From contig NZ_JADFCO010000055.1 of NCBI RefSeq assembly GCF_015356755.1, positions 1-37,124 on the forward strand: a stretch of DNA of 37,124 nt, read 5' to 3'. The DNA is from Nonlabens antarcticus. GTDB lineage: Bacteria > Bacteroidota > Bacteroidia > Flavobacteriales > Flavobacteriaceae. The translations under genes and the position numbers were made by a program. This document shows positions 1 through 8,144 of this stretch, one piece after another. The stretch's first letter is position 1; every line of letters begins with the position of its first letter. The notes below the pieces were generated by a model that made no database searches, had not been told where the DNA came from, and was given only the letters and a program-made list of their open reading frames with translations.

Positions 1-36
1 ACAGAATAAACTCAAAAGAAAACAGTACAAATCAAA

Positions 37-68
37 AAAGCTCAACGATGCTAGCATCGTTGAGCTTT
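37..68. terminator. Perfect 32-bp palindrome, terminator-like hairpin
   Basis: A perfect inverted repeat with 16-bp arms (left arm AAAGCTCAACGATGCT). It is preceded by a run of six A at 34-39, so on the minus strand it is a stem followed by a T run, as in a rho-independent terminator. On the plus strand it is followed only by TTTAAGTAAT. No minus-strand gene lies to its right, so it more likely ends a plus-strand gene left of the window or works in both directions. Confidence 0.6.
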
Positions 69-183
69 AAGTAATAAATTTAATCCTTCAATAATCTGTA
101 TCGGTTATTTAGGACGAGACATTTATTATGATATCAATTTGTGTGTTTCGGCAGGCTTTTTATTTGATTTTGATTTTAATCTG

Positions 184-317
184 GGCGTTTCCACAAGCTT
201 TCGCTTTCGCTTAAGTTTGTGGTCGGGCTCTACGCTACAATCTTTATAATGTAAAACCCGTTGCACTCGATTTACATTATAAAGGATTTTCACTGCGATC
301 CCTAACGCAAATGATAC
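184..317. repeat. Structured interspersed repeat
   Basis: Non-coding block that starts GGGCGTT and ends CCCTAACGC, so its ends can pair (GCGTT with AACGC). Inside are a hairpin CCACAAGCTT / AAGTTTGTGG (one mismatch) and a long hairpin CTTTATAATGTAAA / TTTACATTATAAAG around 240-285, followed by GGATTTTCACTGCGATCCC. From memory, very similar blocks with variable internal arms recur between genes in other Flavobacteriia; that recollection is not checked here. Function unknown; could be a MITE-like repeat or a structured RNA. Confidence 0.55.
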
Positions 318-420
318 GCTCTTGAATTGAGAAAGTATTCAGATGTTTTCTGTAAACCTTCCCTCCTAAATACTTCAGAGAAGCCCCAGTGTTCATGCAG
401 ACAAAGGGTTTTTCTTCACT

Positions 421-443
421 AGCGGTCACTGAGCGCAGTCGAA
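421..443. repeat. GAGCGCAGTCGA interspersed motif
   Basis: The block GGTCACTGAGCGCAGTCGAA contains GAGCGCAGTCGA. Its reverse complement TCGACTGCGCTC recurs at about 34238-34249. From memory, the sequence TTCGACTGCGCTCAGTGACC is a dispersed motif in several bacterial phyla. Here it abuts the pyrR promoter. Confidence 0.5.
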
Positions 444-447
444 GTGT

Positions 448-455
448 TATCTTTG
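448..455 (+). promoter_or_regulatory. Bacteroidota -7 box for pyrR
   Basis: TATCTTTG matches the TAnnTTTG consensus of the Bacteroidota housekeeping sigma factor and lies 18 nt before the pyrR ATG, giving a very short leader. I found no TTG at the expected -33 position, so this rests on the -7 box alone. Confidence 0.55.
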
Positions 456-473
456 CGTTCATTAGAACCGTTA

Positions 474-1019
474 ATGAGCCAGAAAATTCTTCTCAACGCC
501 GCCCAACTGGATATGATATTGCACCGGCTGGCTTGCCAATTGATAGAGAATCACAGCGATTTCAAGAACACCGTACTCATAGGTGTTCAACCGCGAGGCG
601 CCTTTCTTCTCAGACGCTTAGAAAAAGTGCTTAAGGAACATTATCAAATTCAGAATCTGCAAACAGGTTTGCTGGATATAACCTTTTATAGGGATGATTT
701 TAGACGTGGGGAAGAGCCATTGAAAGCAAACAGTACAGAGATCCATTTTATTATAGAAAACAAAGACGTGGTTATTGTAGACGACGTTTTATATACAGGT
801 CGCAGTATCAACGCTGCTTTGACGGCTTTGCAATCCTTCGGACGGCCTAAAACTGTGGAACTGCTGACTCTAATTGACCGCCGTTTTTCTAGACATCTCC
901 CTATACAACCCGATTACAATGGACGTCAAGTAGATGCTATAGGCAACCAAAAAGTAAAAGTACACTGGAAGGAAAATGCAGATGAAGACGCCGTTTACCT
1001 TTTAAAATCTGAAGATTAA
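474..1019 (+). CDS. pyrR: PyrR-type uracil phosphoribosyltransferase / pyrimidine regulator
   Basis: Type I phosphoribosyltransferase of the PyrR family, 181 residues. The PRPP-binding loop VVIVDDVLYTGRS is at about residues 99-111. The DITFYRDDFRR segment (68-78) and LIDRRFSRHLPIQPD (133-147) are typical PyrR blocks. In Firmicutes PyrR attenuates the pyr operon by binding mRNA and also makes UMP from uracil and PRPP; whether the flavobacterial form regulates is unknown, and I see no obvious anti-terminator here. I chose the ATG that gives MSQKILL: the longer GTG frame from 444 would start upstream of the -7 box. The stop overlaps the pyrB start by one base (TAATG), so the two are translationally coupled. 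Confidence 0.93.
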   Translation: MSQKILLNAAQLDMILHRLACQLIENHSDFKNTVLIGVQPRGAFLLRRLEKVLKEHYQIQNLQTGLLDITFYRDDFRRGEEPLKANSTEIHFIIENKDVVIVDDVLYTGRSINAALTALQSFGRPKTVELLTLIDRRFSRHLPIQPDYNGRQVDAIGNQKVKVHWKENADEDAVYLLKSED

Positions 1020-1957
1020 TGAGTCAATTGAGCGTCGATCATCTACTGGGAATCAAAGAGCTTACAAAAGAGGATATTCAATTGATCCTCACGACTGCAG
1101 ATCAGTTCAAAGAAGTCATCAATAGACCGATTAAAAAAGTTCCATCACTACGAGATATTACCATCGCTAACCTTTTCTTTGAGAACTCCACTAGAACAAA
1201 ACTATCCTTTGAACTTGCCGAAAAACGCCTGAGTGCAGATGTAATCAATTTCAGTTCGGCTCAAAGTTCAGTTAAGAAGGGAGAAACATTAATTGATACC
1301 GTTAATAATATACTCGCGATGAAAGTGGATATCGTGGTAATGCGTCATCCTAATCCTGGTGCTGGAGTATTTTTATCTAAGCACGTCAATGCCAGAATTG
1401 TTAACGCTGGTGATGGTGCTCATGAACATCCTACACAAGCCTTGCTCGATAGTTATTCCATTCGGGAAAAGTTAGGTTCTCTGGATGGAAAGAAAGTGGT
1501 GATAGTAGGCGATATCCTGCACAGTCGGGTAGCGCTTTCAAATATTTACTGCCTCAAGAAATTGGGCGCTGAGGTTATGGTTTGTGGACCAGCAACATTG
1601 ATCCCGCGTCACATTGCAGATCTAGGGGTAAAAGTAGAGCTGAATCTTAAAAAGGCATTGCAATGGTGCGACGTGGCAAATATGCTGCGTGTACAGAATG
1701 AAAGAATGGATATTTCTTATTTCCCCAGCGTGCGAGAATATGTACAGCAATACGGAGTGAATCAGGAAATCCTGGACAGTCTAGATAAAGAAATTGTGAT
1801 CATGCATCCCGGACCTATCAATCGCGGTGTAGAAATCACCAGTGAGGTAGCGGACTCCGGGCAGGCAATAATATTAAATCAAGTAGAAAATGGGGTTGCC
1901 ATACGCATGGCGGTATTATATCTGATAGCCTCAAAAATTCAACATAATGACCAGTAA
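1019..1957 (+). CDS. pyrB: Aspartate carbamoyltransferase catalytic subunit
   Basis: Catalyses carbamoyl phosphate + L-aspartate to N-carbamoyl-L-aspartate, the committed step of pyrimidine synthesis, in the cytosol. 312 residues, normal for the family. Carbamoyl-phosphate-binding motif STRTKLSF at about residues 57-64 (STRTR in many homologues), HEHPTQALLD near 138-147, and HPGPINRGVEI near 268-278. It starts on the last base of pyrR and its stop lies inside the start of the next small ORF, so pyrR-pyrB-ORF form one tight operon. No pyrI regulatory subunit is seen nearby. The carbamoyl phosphate would come from CarB encoded further along (5213-8065). Confidence 0.96.
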   Translation: MSQLSVDHLLGIKELTKEDIQLILTTADQFKEVINRPIKKVPSLRDITIANLFFENSTRTKLSFELAEKRLSADVINFSSAQSSVKKGETLIDTVNNILAMKVDIVVMRHPNPGAGVFLSKHVNARIVNAGDGAHEHPTQALLDSYSIREKLGSLDGKKVVIVGDILHSRVALSNIYCLKKLGAEVMVCGPATLIPRHIADLGVKVELNLKKALQWCDVANMLRVQNERMDISYFPSVREYVQQYGVNQEILDSLDKEIVIMHPGPINRGVEITSEVADSGQAIILNQVENGVAIRMAVLYLIASKIQHNDQ

Positions 1958-2279
1958 AATATTCGAAAAATACACTTTGTTGCAAGACGATCAAGATGAT
2001 GTTTGCGATTTTGCCAACTTCCTTACTCGCATCCATGATAAGTTCAACGAGGTAAACATCGTTATTGATATTTTGAAATACGATACAATGAGCCTACAGG
2101 ACTTGCTCTGCTTTTTAACGTTGAGCAATACACACAGAGCACTCAAAAAATCTTTAGTTATCGTAACTTCTGCTATCTCTCCAGACGATATTCCCGATGA
2201 ATTATTAGTAGTTCCCACAATACAGGAGGCGGAAGATATTATTGACATGGAAGAGATTGAGCGAGACCTAGGCTTTTAA
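1947..2279 (+). CDS. Conserved small acidic protein between pyrB and ribonuclease Z
   Basis: 110 residues, strongly acidic, no signal peptide or membrane segment. The centre (NIVIDILKYDTMSLQDLLCFL...SNTHRALKKSLVIV) has the beta-alpha rhythm of STAS/anti-sigma-antagonist folds, and it ends EEIERDLGF. I recall similar ORFs beside the ribonuclease Z gene in other flavobacteria, so the position seems conserved, but I cannot assign a function. The ATG at 1947 overlaps pyrB by 11 nt, which implies coupled translation. The STAS similarity is an inference from pattern only; a profile-profile search would decide. Confidence 0.75.
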   Translation: MTSKIFEKYTLLQDDQDDVCDFANFLTRIHDKFNEVNIVIDILKYDTMSLQDLLCFLTLSNTHRALKKSLVIVTSAISPDDIPDELLVVPTIQEAEDIIDMEEIERDLGF

Positions 2280-2592
2280 AAAGATTTTCAGGGACAGTGT
2301 TTAGCTAATTTAAAATATGCCTTAAGTCTAAAGCTTAAAAACCATCAAATAATAATGATTGTGATTTTTCTGAATTGAATGATAGATCAGATTTTTTATT
2401 TTGCTTCAACTTCTTTAATGATTGGAGCATTTTTTTGAAGTAAAGAAGTAGAGACTGCACCTAATTTTGTCCATATCTTCTTGTGTAGGTCAACTCTAAA
2501 TCTTCATTTATTCTAGTGTCGCTTACTGTCTAGGTAAGGTCAGTAGTAAACTTACGATCATTACCACGTCTAATAATAAGATAAAAACCAAT
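2280..2592. other. Intergenic region, possible gene remnant on minus strand
   Basis: 313 bp with no intact gene. On the minus strand, 2503-2396 reads in one frame as about 35 residues containing HKKIWTKLGAVSTSLLQ and ending KEVEAK before a stop. It has no start codon and a TGA lies directly upstream. It looks protein-like and could be the tail of a decayed gene. No clear promoter for the ribonuclease Z gene was found. Confidence 0.3.
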
Positions 2593-3498
2593 TTGAAACT
2601 AACTATATTAGGTTGTCATAGCGCAACACCTCGTGATAATGCGCGTCCCACAGCACAAATACTGGAGGTAAGAGGCCATTTGTTTCTTATCGATTGCGGT
2701 GAAGGAACACAAATGGCAATGCGTCGCAACAATGTAAAATTTGCTCGTATCAAACATATCTTCATTTCGCATTTACATGGCGATCATGTGTATGGATTGA
2801 TAGGGCTCATTTCGACATTTTGTTTGTTAGGTCGTGATAAACCATTACATATTTATGGACCAAAAGGCATTAGGGAGATGATCGAATTACAGTTGCGCTT
2901 AGGAAATAGTTTCATGCCTTTTGAACTATATTTCACCGAATTAGAGGAAACAGTTGCGACTCAGATTTTTGAAGATGAAACAGTAAGCGTGACAACAATT
3001 CCACTCATTCATCGAGTGTACACAAACGGGTTCCTAATCCGCGAGAAGCCGGGTGACTTAAGCCTAGACATCATTGCTTGTGAAGAGCTGGATGTTGAAA
3101 AAGCATATTATCGAAAAATCAAACAAGGCTCCGATTATGTCAGAGAAAATGGCGATATAATCGAGAATTCTAGATTGACGACCGCTGGTAACCCGCCTAA
3201 AAGCTATGCCTTCTGTAGTGATACTATGTATAAGGAAAATATGGTTGCTCAGATCAAGGAAGTAACCGCTCTTTACCATGAGAGCACTTTTCTTAAACCA
3301 CATGAATATCTTTGTAAGAAAACAAAGCACAGTACCGCCGCACAGGCAGCAACTATTGCACAAAAAGCTGATGTTGGAATGCTGATTTTAGGCCACTATT
3401 CCTCTCGATACAAATCGTACGACATGTTTACGGATGAGGCACGGCCTATATTTGAAAATTCACACTGTGCGCTAGATGGGAAGGTTTTCGAATTGTGA
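2593..3498 (+). CDS. rnz: Ribonuclease Z (tRNA 3'-endonuclease)
   Basis: Metallo-beta-lactamase-fold nuclease that trims tRNA 3' trailers using two zinc ions. 301 residues. The metal motif HLHGDH is at residues 60-65, with an LIDCGEGTQ block before it (about 32-40) and SDTMYKENM, ALYHESTF and GHYSSRY blocks in the C-terminal half, as expected for RNase Z. The reading frame opens with TTG; no in-frame ATG or GTG precedes it and the protein begins MKLTILGCHSATPR, which fits family N termini, so TTG is the likely start. It follows the pyrB operon after a 313-bp gap, so it may have its own promoter. Confidence 0.93.
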   Translation: MKLTILGCHSATPRDNARPTAQILEVRGHLFLIDCGEGTQMAMRRNNVKFARIKHIFISHLHGDHVYGLIGLISTFCLLGRDKPLHIYGPKGIREMIELQLRLGNSFMPFELYFTELEETVATQIFEDETVSVTTIPLIHRVYTNGFLIREKPGDLSLDIIACEELDVEKAYYRKIKQGSDYVRENGDIIENSRLTTAGNPPKSYAFCSDTMYKENMVAQIKEVTALYHESTFLKPHEYLCKKTKHSTAAQAATIAQKADVGMLILGHYSSRYKSYDMFTDEARPIFENSHCALDGKVFEL

Positions 3499-4038
3499 AT
3501 TAAGAATGATGAATCCGAAATCATAAAAGGAACGTAGTTTCTGAAATGCGTTACGCGACGTACTCCAAAACATCAAAAAGCTCCATTTTATAAACCAGAT
3601 CTAGCTCCCTCTCCGTTGGAGAGGTCTGGGGTGAGGTGTTGTGAGTATTTGAAATTATATCTGGATTCACTTTAGATTTCGGGTTTTGTAAATCTTCAAC
3701 CCATCCGTCTCACGCATGGCTATCGCCATCGCGTGATCCACCTTCCCTCATCTCATCTGAGGTAAGGAGTTTTTAAACCTGCAATTAAGAGCAAAATTGG
3801 TAATCGGCAAGCAAAATTTGCTATTGCCTGAAAGGAGTCGAAGGCAGCAAATTGAGAATTGGTAATGTTGCTAGAAAACTATTCTTGAACGGCCTGTAGT
3901 AGAAGGGTTGAACTCTATCTGGCATTTGAAAAGTCTTTTCTCTTTAGTCTAGCTTCTTAATTCGTCATTAAGTCAATTGTCTATCTTCAAGAAGTCAGCC
4001 GTCTGCTGTCAACAAGTCGACAAGTCAACTGTCAATAA
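3499..4038. other. Intergenic region with a degenerate repeat element
   Basis: 540 bp without a gene. It holds the palindromic element at 3605-3774 and, at about 3940-4030, an AT-rich stretch with recurring AAGTCA and GTCAAC words, apparently low-complexity. No RNA gene recognised. Confidence 0.6.
3605..3774 (+). repeat. Degenerate palindromic element (E0), variant left half
   Basis: The right half, about 3691-3774, matches the right half of the elements at 8973-10000 and 36263-37062: CTTCAACC-type start, ATCCGTC, a hairpin CACGCATGGC / GCCATCGCGTG (one bulge), ATCCACC, a second hairpin and AAGGAGTTTTT. The left half is different: a CCTCTCC-GTT-GGAGAGG hairpin followed by TCTGGGGTGAGG. It is either a sister subfamily or a recombinant. 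No gene lies between the halves. Confidence 0.6.
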
Positions 4039-4554
4039 CTATATTTTCTTCATCTGCTGCTTCATCATTTTTACCTGATCAGCTAGCATGCCGTGTTTGT
4101 CTAGTTTTTTCGCTTCTGTTAAAAGAGTTGTAGCCTCGCGTTTACGTCTTTTTGTCATTGCGATTCCGGCTAAGTTCAATTTCGCGACAGCGAGATCTTG
4201 ATCCATATTTAAACCCAATTTAATCGCTCTGCGAAAATATTTTTCAGCCTGCGTCATATTAGTTTGTGAGATCATCAATCCTTGTAGGTAGTTGTAATAA
4301 CCTTGTTGTTTAGTGACAAGTGCTGCTTCTGGATTTTTAATTTTGGAGAGCCATTTTTGAGCTCCTGGAAAATCTTGCTTTCTCAATCTCAAAAAAGCCA
4401 GCAAAATAATTTCGTTCTTGAAGTATAGAAATATGAATATTCCCGAAAGTAATATCAGCATTATCCCTGTAAGAATCTCGTTTTTAGTGAACTGAAATAC
4501 TGCAAGAGCTACAATTAAAGCAGCAAGTACTAATTTGATATTTTTATTAAACAT
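4039..4554 (-). CDS. Membrane-anchored TPR-like protein
   Basis: 171 residues from the chosen ATG (MFNKNIKLVL). Two hydrophobic helices lie near residues 7-23 and 29-47, followed by a helical region with TPR-like pairs (GYYNYLQGLMISQTNMTQAE, then YFRRAIKLG and LNLAGIAMTKRRKREATTLL) and a basic C terminus. Probably an inner-membrane scaffold with a cytoplasmic helical repeat; the partner is unknown. The frame extends to 4611, but a -7 box (TATATTTG on the minus strand, 4582-4575) lies inside that extension, so the internal start is preferred. Stand-alone gene; convergent with nothing nearby. Confidence 0.8.
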   Translation of the reverse strand: MFNKNIKLVLAALIVALAVFQFTKNEILTGIMLILLSGIFIFLYFKNEIILLAFLRLRKQDFPGAQKWLSKIKNPEAALVTKQQGYYNYLQGLMISQTNMTQAEKYFRRAIKLGLNMDQDLAVAKLNLAGIAMTKRRKREATTLLTEAKKLDKHGMLADQVKMMKQQMKKI

Positions 4555-4574
4555 GAATATTTTCGTTTGGGTTG

Positions 4575-4582
4575 CAAATATA
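4575..4582 (-). promoter_or_regulatory. -7 box for the TPR-like gene
   Basis: TATATTTG on the minus strand matches TAnnTTTG and lies 21 nt upstream of the chosen ATG at 4554. No TTG at -33 spacing. It supports the shorter start. Confidence 0.5.
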
Positions 4583-4868
4583 AGTAACGTCAGAGATATC
4601 CTAAGACTCAAAGAGTTCTTAATGAAGTTTCAGAACTTAATATACCTCTTATAAAAAACAGCTATTGCCATAATCTTATCATTAGAACAGTAAGCTGACC
4701 CTTGCAAGTGGTGGGTGCACTTAAGGCTTCCTTTTAATAATAGTTATTTTACGCTGTTATGGCACCTAGACAGATGGTGAATATTACAGTGATAAGCTTA
4801 GTTTTACACTTTATGGAGAGCAATGTTGATAAGCAGTTGATTTTCCTAATAAATATTATACGTAAACG

Positions 4869-4898
4869 TTGTGTAGTCTCAAAGACTTTCTATCTTTG
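4869..4898 (+). promoter_or_regulatory. Promoter of rpmH
   Basis: TTG (4869-4871), 19 nt, then TATCTTTG (4891-4898): both elements of the Bacteroidota consensus with ideal spacing. It lies about 50 nt before the rpmH ATG. This is the best promoter in the window. The rest of the 4612-4868 gap holds nothing I recognise. Confidence 0.85.
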
Positions 4899-4948
4899 CA
4901 CCCGATTAAAAACTAAGCTACTACCCTTTATTATTATATAATTACACG

Positions 4949-5113
4949 ATGGCACAAAAGAGAACATACCAACCTAGTAAGAGAAAGAGAAGAAACAAAC
5001 ACGGTTTCAGAGAGCGCATGGCTTCTGCAAATGGTCGTAAAGTTATCGCTCGTCGTAGAGCAAAGGGTCGTAAGAAATTATCAGTTTCTACAGAAAGAAG
5101 ACACAAGAGATAA
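4949..5113 (+). CDS. rpmH: 50S ribosomal protein L34
   Basis: 54 residues, very basic: begins [20 protein letters not shown], continues with [20 protein letters not shown] and ends TERRHKR. This is the diagnostic L34 sequence. Structural protein of the large ribosomal subunit. It has its own strong promoter (TTG-N19-TATCTTTG) and a strong terminator 22 nt after the stop, so it is a single-gene transcript. In many bacteria rpmH precedes rnpA; here carB follows instead. Confidence 0.97.
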   Translation: MAQKRTYQPSKRKRRNKHGFRERMASANGRKVIARRRAKGRKKLSVSTERRHKR

Positions 5114-5135
5114 TGACTCTTTTTTAATAAATAAT

Positions 5136-5169
5136 AGGCGTTACTTTTTTAGAAGTAACGCCTTTTTTT
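5136..5169 (+). terminator. Rho-independent terminator of rpmH
   Basis: Stem AGGCGTTACT / AGTAACGCCT (10 bp) with a short loop, followed by seven T. Confidence 0.9.
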
Positions 5170-5212
5170 GTACCCTAAAGCGAATTCCCATAACCTTTAA
5201 GTAACCAGACAA

Positions 5213-8065
5213 ATGCCGAAAAGAAAAGATCTCAAATCCATATTATTAATAGGCAGCGGCCCGATCATTATAGGTCAAGCATGTGAATTTGACTATGCAG
5301 GCTCCCAAGCGCTGCGCTCGCTCACTGAGGAAGGAATAGAAACTATTCTTATCAATTCAAACCCGGCAACCATCATGACAGATCCATCGATGGCAGATCA
5401 TGTGTATTTGTTGCCATTGACGACTAAATCGTTAAGAAAAATCCTTGCAGAACACCCACAGATTGATGCAGTATTGCCCACCATGGGAGGTCAAACAGCA
5501 TTAAATTTATGTATTGAAGCAGACGAGAAAGGAATCTGGGAAGATAATAATGTAGAGATTATAGGAGTCGATATTGACGCGATTAATATCACAGAAGATC
5601 GGGACAAGTTCAAAGGTTTAATGCATAAAATAGGGGTGCCAGTGGCACCTGCAAATACGGCAAATTCATTTTTGAAAGGAAAAGAAATTGCACAGGAGTT
5701 TGGTTTTCCATTAGTAATTCGACCATCGTTCACATTGGGAGGTTTCGGCGCAAGTTTTGTCCACAACGAGGAGGAGTTTGAAGAATTATTGACCCGTGGT
5801 CTAGAAGCATCGCCCATTCATGAAGTCTTGATTGATAAAGCTTTATTGGGATGGAAGGAATATGAACTGGAATTGTTACGGGATGATAACGACAACGTTG
5901 TGATCATTTGTACGATAGAAAATATGGATCCCATGGGAATCCATACTGGTGATTCTATAACCGTTGCGCCAGCGATGACATTATCAGATCGTACCTACCA
6001 AAAAATGCGTGATATGGCGATTCACATGATGCGCAGTATCGGTGAGTTTGCGGGTGGTTGTAATGTTCAATTTGCCGTTAGTCCTGACGAGAATGAGGAT
6101 ATTATTGCCATTGAAATCAATCCTCGAGTGTCGCGTTCTAGCGCATTAGCCTCAAAAGCGACAGGTTATCCTATTGCTAAAATAGCTTCAAAACTAGCTA
6201 TAGGATATACGCTGGATGAGCTGGACAATCAAATTACAAAATCGACCAGCGCTCTTTTTGAACCAACTTTAGACTATGTAATTGTTAAGATTCCGCGATG
6301 GAATTTTGATAAGTTTGAGGGGTCAGACCGTAAACTGGGATTACAGATGAAGTCTGTAGGAGAAGTGATGGGAATAGGCCGTTCCTTTCAAGAAGCACTA
6401 CATAAAGCCACCCAATCTCTAGAGATTAAACGCAATGGACTGGGCGCAGATGGTAAAAGTTATACCGATTACAATCAGGTGATCGAGAAGTTGACCCATG
6501 CAAGTTGGGATCGCGTTTTCGCACTGTATGATGCTGTTGCCATGGGAATCTCATTGTCGAGAATCCACGAGATCACGCGCATCGACATGTGGTATTTGAA
6601 ACAATTTGAGGAGCTTTATGAACTTGAAGTAGAAATAGGGAAGTTTGAAATAAGTTCGCTTTCGCGAAAGCTGCTCCTAGAAGCAAAACAAAAAGGATTT
6701 GCTGATCGACAAATAGCACACATGTTGGGCTGTAAAGAGTCTGAGGTTCATGACAAGCGTGATGAAATGAACATCAATCGCGTTTATAAACTTGTAGACA
6801 CCTGTGCGGCAGAATTTAAGGCAGAAACGCCTTACTACTACAGTACGTTTGAAGCAGATGTTGAAACACCAGATGGCGTGAGGTCTGCGCAGAACGAAAG
6901 TATTGTAAGTGACAAGAAAAAAGTGATCGTTTTAGGTTCTGGACCAAACAGAATTGGACAGGGAATCGAGTTTGATTACTGTTGTGTTCATGGCGTTTAT
7001 GCCGCTCAGGAATGTGGCTATGAAGCGATTATGATCAACTGTAATCCAGAAACCGTTTCTACCGATTTTGACACAGCAGACAAACTTTATTTTGAGCCTG
7101 TTTTCTGGGAACATATTTATGACATTATTCGTCATGAAAAGCCAGAAGGTGTGATCGTACAATTGGGCGGACAAACAGCCTTAAAGCTAGCCGAAAAACT
7201 ACACCGTTACGGCATCAAGATTATAGGAACGAGTTATGATGCGCTGGATCTTGCAGAAGATCGCGGACGTTTTTCAAAATTATTACAGGACATTGATATT
7301 CCTTTTCCAGAATTTGATATTGCGACCACTCCAGATGAGGCATTGAGAGTTTCTGATAAGCTGGACTTCCCGATTTTGGTAAGGCCATCCTACGTTCTAG
7401 GTGGTCAGGGAATGAAGATTGTAATCAATAAACAGGAACTTGAAGAACACGTTGTGGACATCCTACGCAAGATTCCAAACAACGTTTTGTTACTTGATCA
7501 TTATCTTGATGGTGCGATAGAAGCAGAAGCAGATGCTATCTGTGATGGAGAAAATGTGTACATCATAGGAATTATGGAACACATCGAACCATGTGGTGTT
7601 CACTCTGGAGATTCTAATGCGTTGTTACCACCATTTACTTTGGGCGATTTGGTAATGCAGCAAATAAAGGATCATACCAAGAAAATCGCACTTGCACTCA
7701 AAACGGTTGGGTTGATCAATATACAATTTGCAATTAAGGATGATATCGTTTATATCATAGAGGCAAATCCGCGAGCGTCTAGAACGGTTCCTTTTATTGC
7801 CAAGGCTTATGGCGAGCCGTACGTGAATTATGCTACCAAAGTAATGCTAGGTGTAAATAAGGTAACCGACTTTAATTTCAACCCACAATTAAAGGGTTAT
7901 GCGATCAAGCAACCCGTTTTCTCCTTTAATAAATTCCCGAATGTCGACAAACGATTGGGACCAGAGATGAAATCCACCGGAGAAAGCATTTTGTTTATTG
8001 ACGACTTAAAAGACGATGAATTCTACGAACTGTATGCTAGACGTAGGATGTATTTGAGTAAGTAA
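5213..8065 (+). CDS. carB: Carbamoyl phosphate synthase large subunit, without MGS domain
   Basis: Makes carbamoyl phosphate from bicarbonate, ATP and ammonia delivered by CarA; feeds PyrB and arginine synthesis. Two homologous ATP-grasp halves are visible. The first opens with ILLIGSGPIIIGQACEFDYA and TMGGQTALN; the second, from about residue 565, has VIVLGSGPNRIGQGIEFDYC and QLGGQTALK, with INPRVSRSSALASKATG in the first and EANPRASRTVPFIAKAYG in the second. It is 950 residues against about 1070 in E. coli: it stops at FYELYARRRMYLSK, so the C-terminal allosteric MGS-like domain that binds UMP/ornithine is missing. I recall this shortened form in other flavobacteria. A CTTTCGCGAAAG palindrome lies in the coding region at 6658-6671. 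No carA in the window. Confidence 0.96.
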   Translation: MPKRKDLKSILLIGSGPIIIGQACEFDYAGSQALRSLTEEGIETILINSNPATIMTDPSMADHVYLLPLTTKSLRKILAEHPQIDAVLPTMGGQTALNLCIEADEKGIWEDNNVEIIGVDIDAINITEDRDKFKGLMHKIGVPVAPANTANSFLKGKEIAQEFGFPLVIRPSFTLGGFGASFVHNEEEFEELLTRGLEASPIHEVLIDKALLGWKEYELELLRDDNDNVVIICTIENMDPMGIHTGDSITVAPAMTLSDRTYQKMRDMAIHMMRSIGEFAGGCNVQFAVSPDENEDIIAIEINPRVSRSSALASKATGYPIAKIASKLAIGYTLDELDNQITKSTSALFEPTLDYVIVKIPRWNFDKFEGSDRKLGLQMKSVGEVMGIGRSFQEALHKATQSLEIKRNGLGADGKSYTDYNQVIEKLTHASWDRVFALYDAVAMGISLSRIHEITRIDMWYLKQFEELYELEVEIGKFEISSLSRKLLLEAKQKGFADRQIAHMLGCKESEVHDKRDEMNINRVYKLVDTCAAEFKAETPYYYSTFEADVETPDGVRSAQNESIVSDKKKVIVLGSGPNRIGQGIEFDYCCVHGVYAAQECGYEAIMINCNPETVSTDFDTADKLYFEPVFWEHIYDIIRHEKPEGVIVQLGGQTALKLAEKLHRYGIKIIGTSYDALDLAEDRGRFSKLLQDIDIPFPEFDIATTPDEALRVSDKLDFPILVRPSYVLGGQGMKIVINKQELEEHVVDILRKIPNNVLLLDHYLDGAIEAEADAICDGENVYIIGIMEHIEPCGVHSGDSNALLPPFTLGDLVMQQIKDHTKKIALALKTVGLINIQFAIKDDIVYIIEANPRASRTVPFIAKAYGEPYVNYATKVMLGVNKVTDFNFNPQLKGYAIKQPVFSFNKFPNVDKRLGPEMKSTGESILFIDDLKDDEFYELYARRRMYLSK
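6658..6671. repeat. CTTTCGCGAAAG palindrome inside carB
   Basis: GCTTTCGCGAAAGC, 14-bp perfect palindrome in the coding sequence (reads SLSRKLL). Confidence 0.9.
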
Positions 8066-8144
8066 TTCTAGTTAGCGAGTCTTTGAGTTTGTGAGCTATG
8101 AGTTCAGAATACAATTGAACGTTAGGTCAAAAGATAAAGAAGTA

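Noticed and set aside
277-462. 61-residue frame on the minus strand upstream of pyrR
   Set aside because: It runs through the structured repeat and the pyrR promoter, and has a low-complexity, repeat-derived sequence; no sign of a real protein.
4555-4611. Longer N terminus for the TPR-like protein
   Set aside because: The extension contains the TATATTTG -7 box and is not needed for the membrane anchor.
4759-4941. 60-residue plus-strand frame before rpmH
   Set aside because: It overlaps the rpmH promoter and leader; composition is not protein-like.
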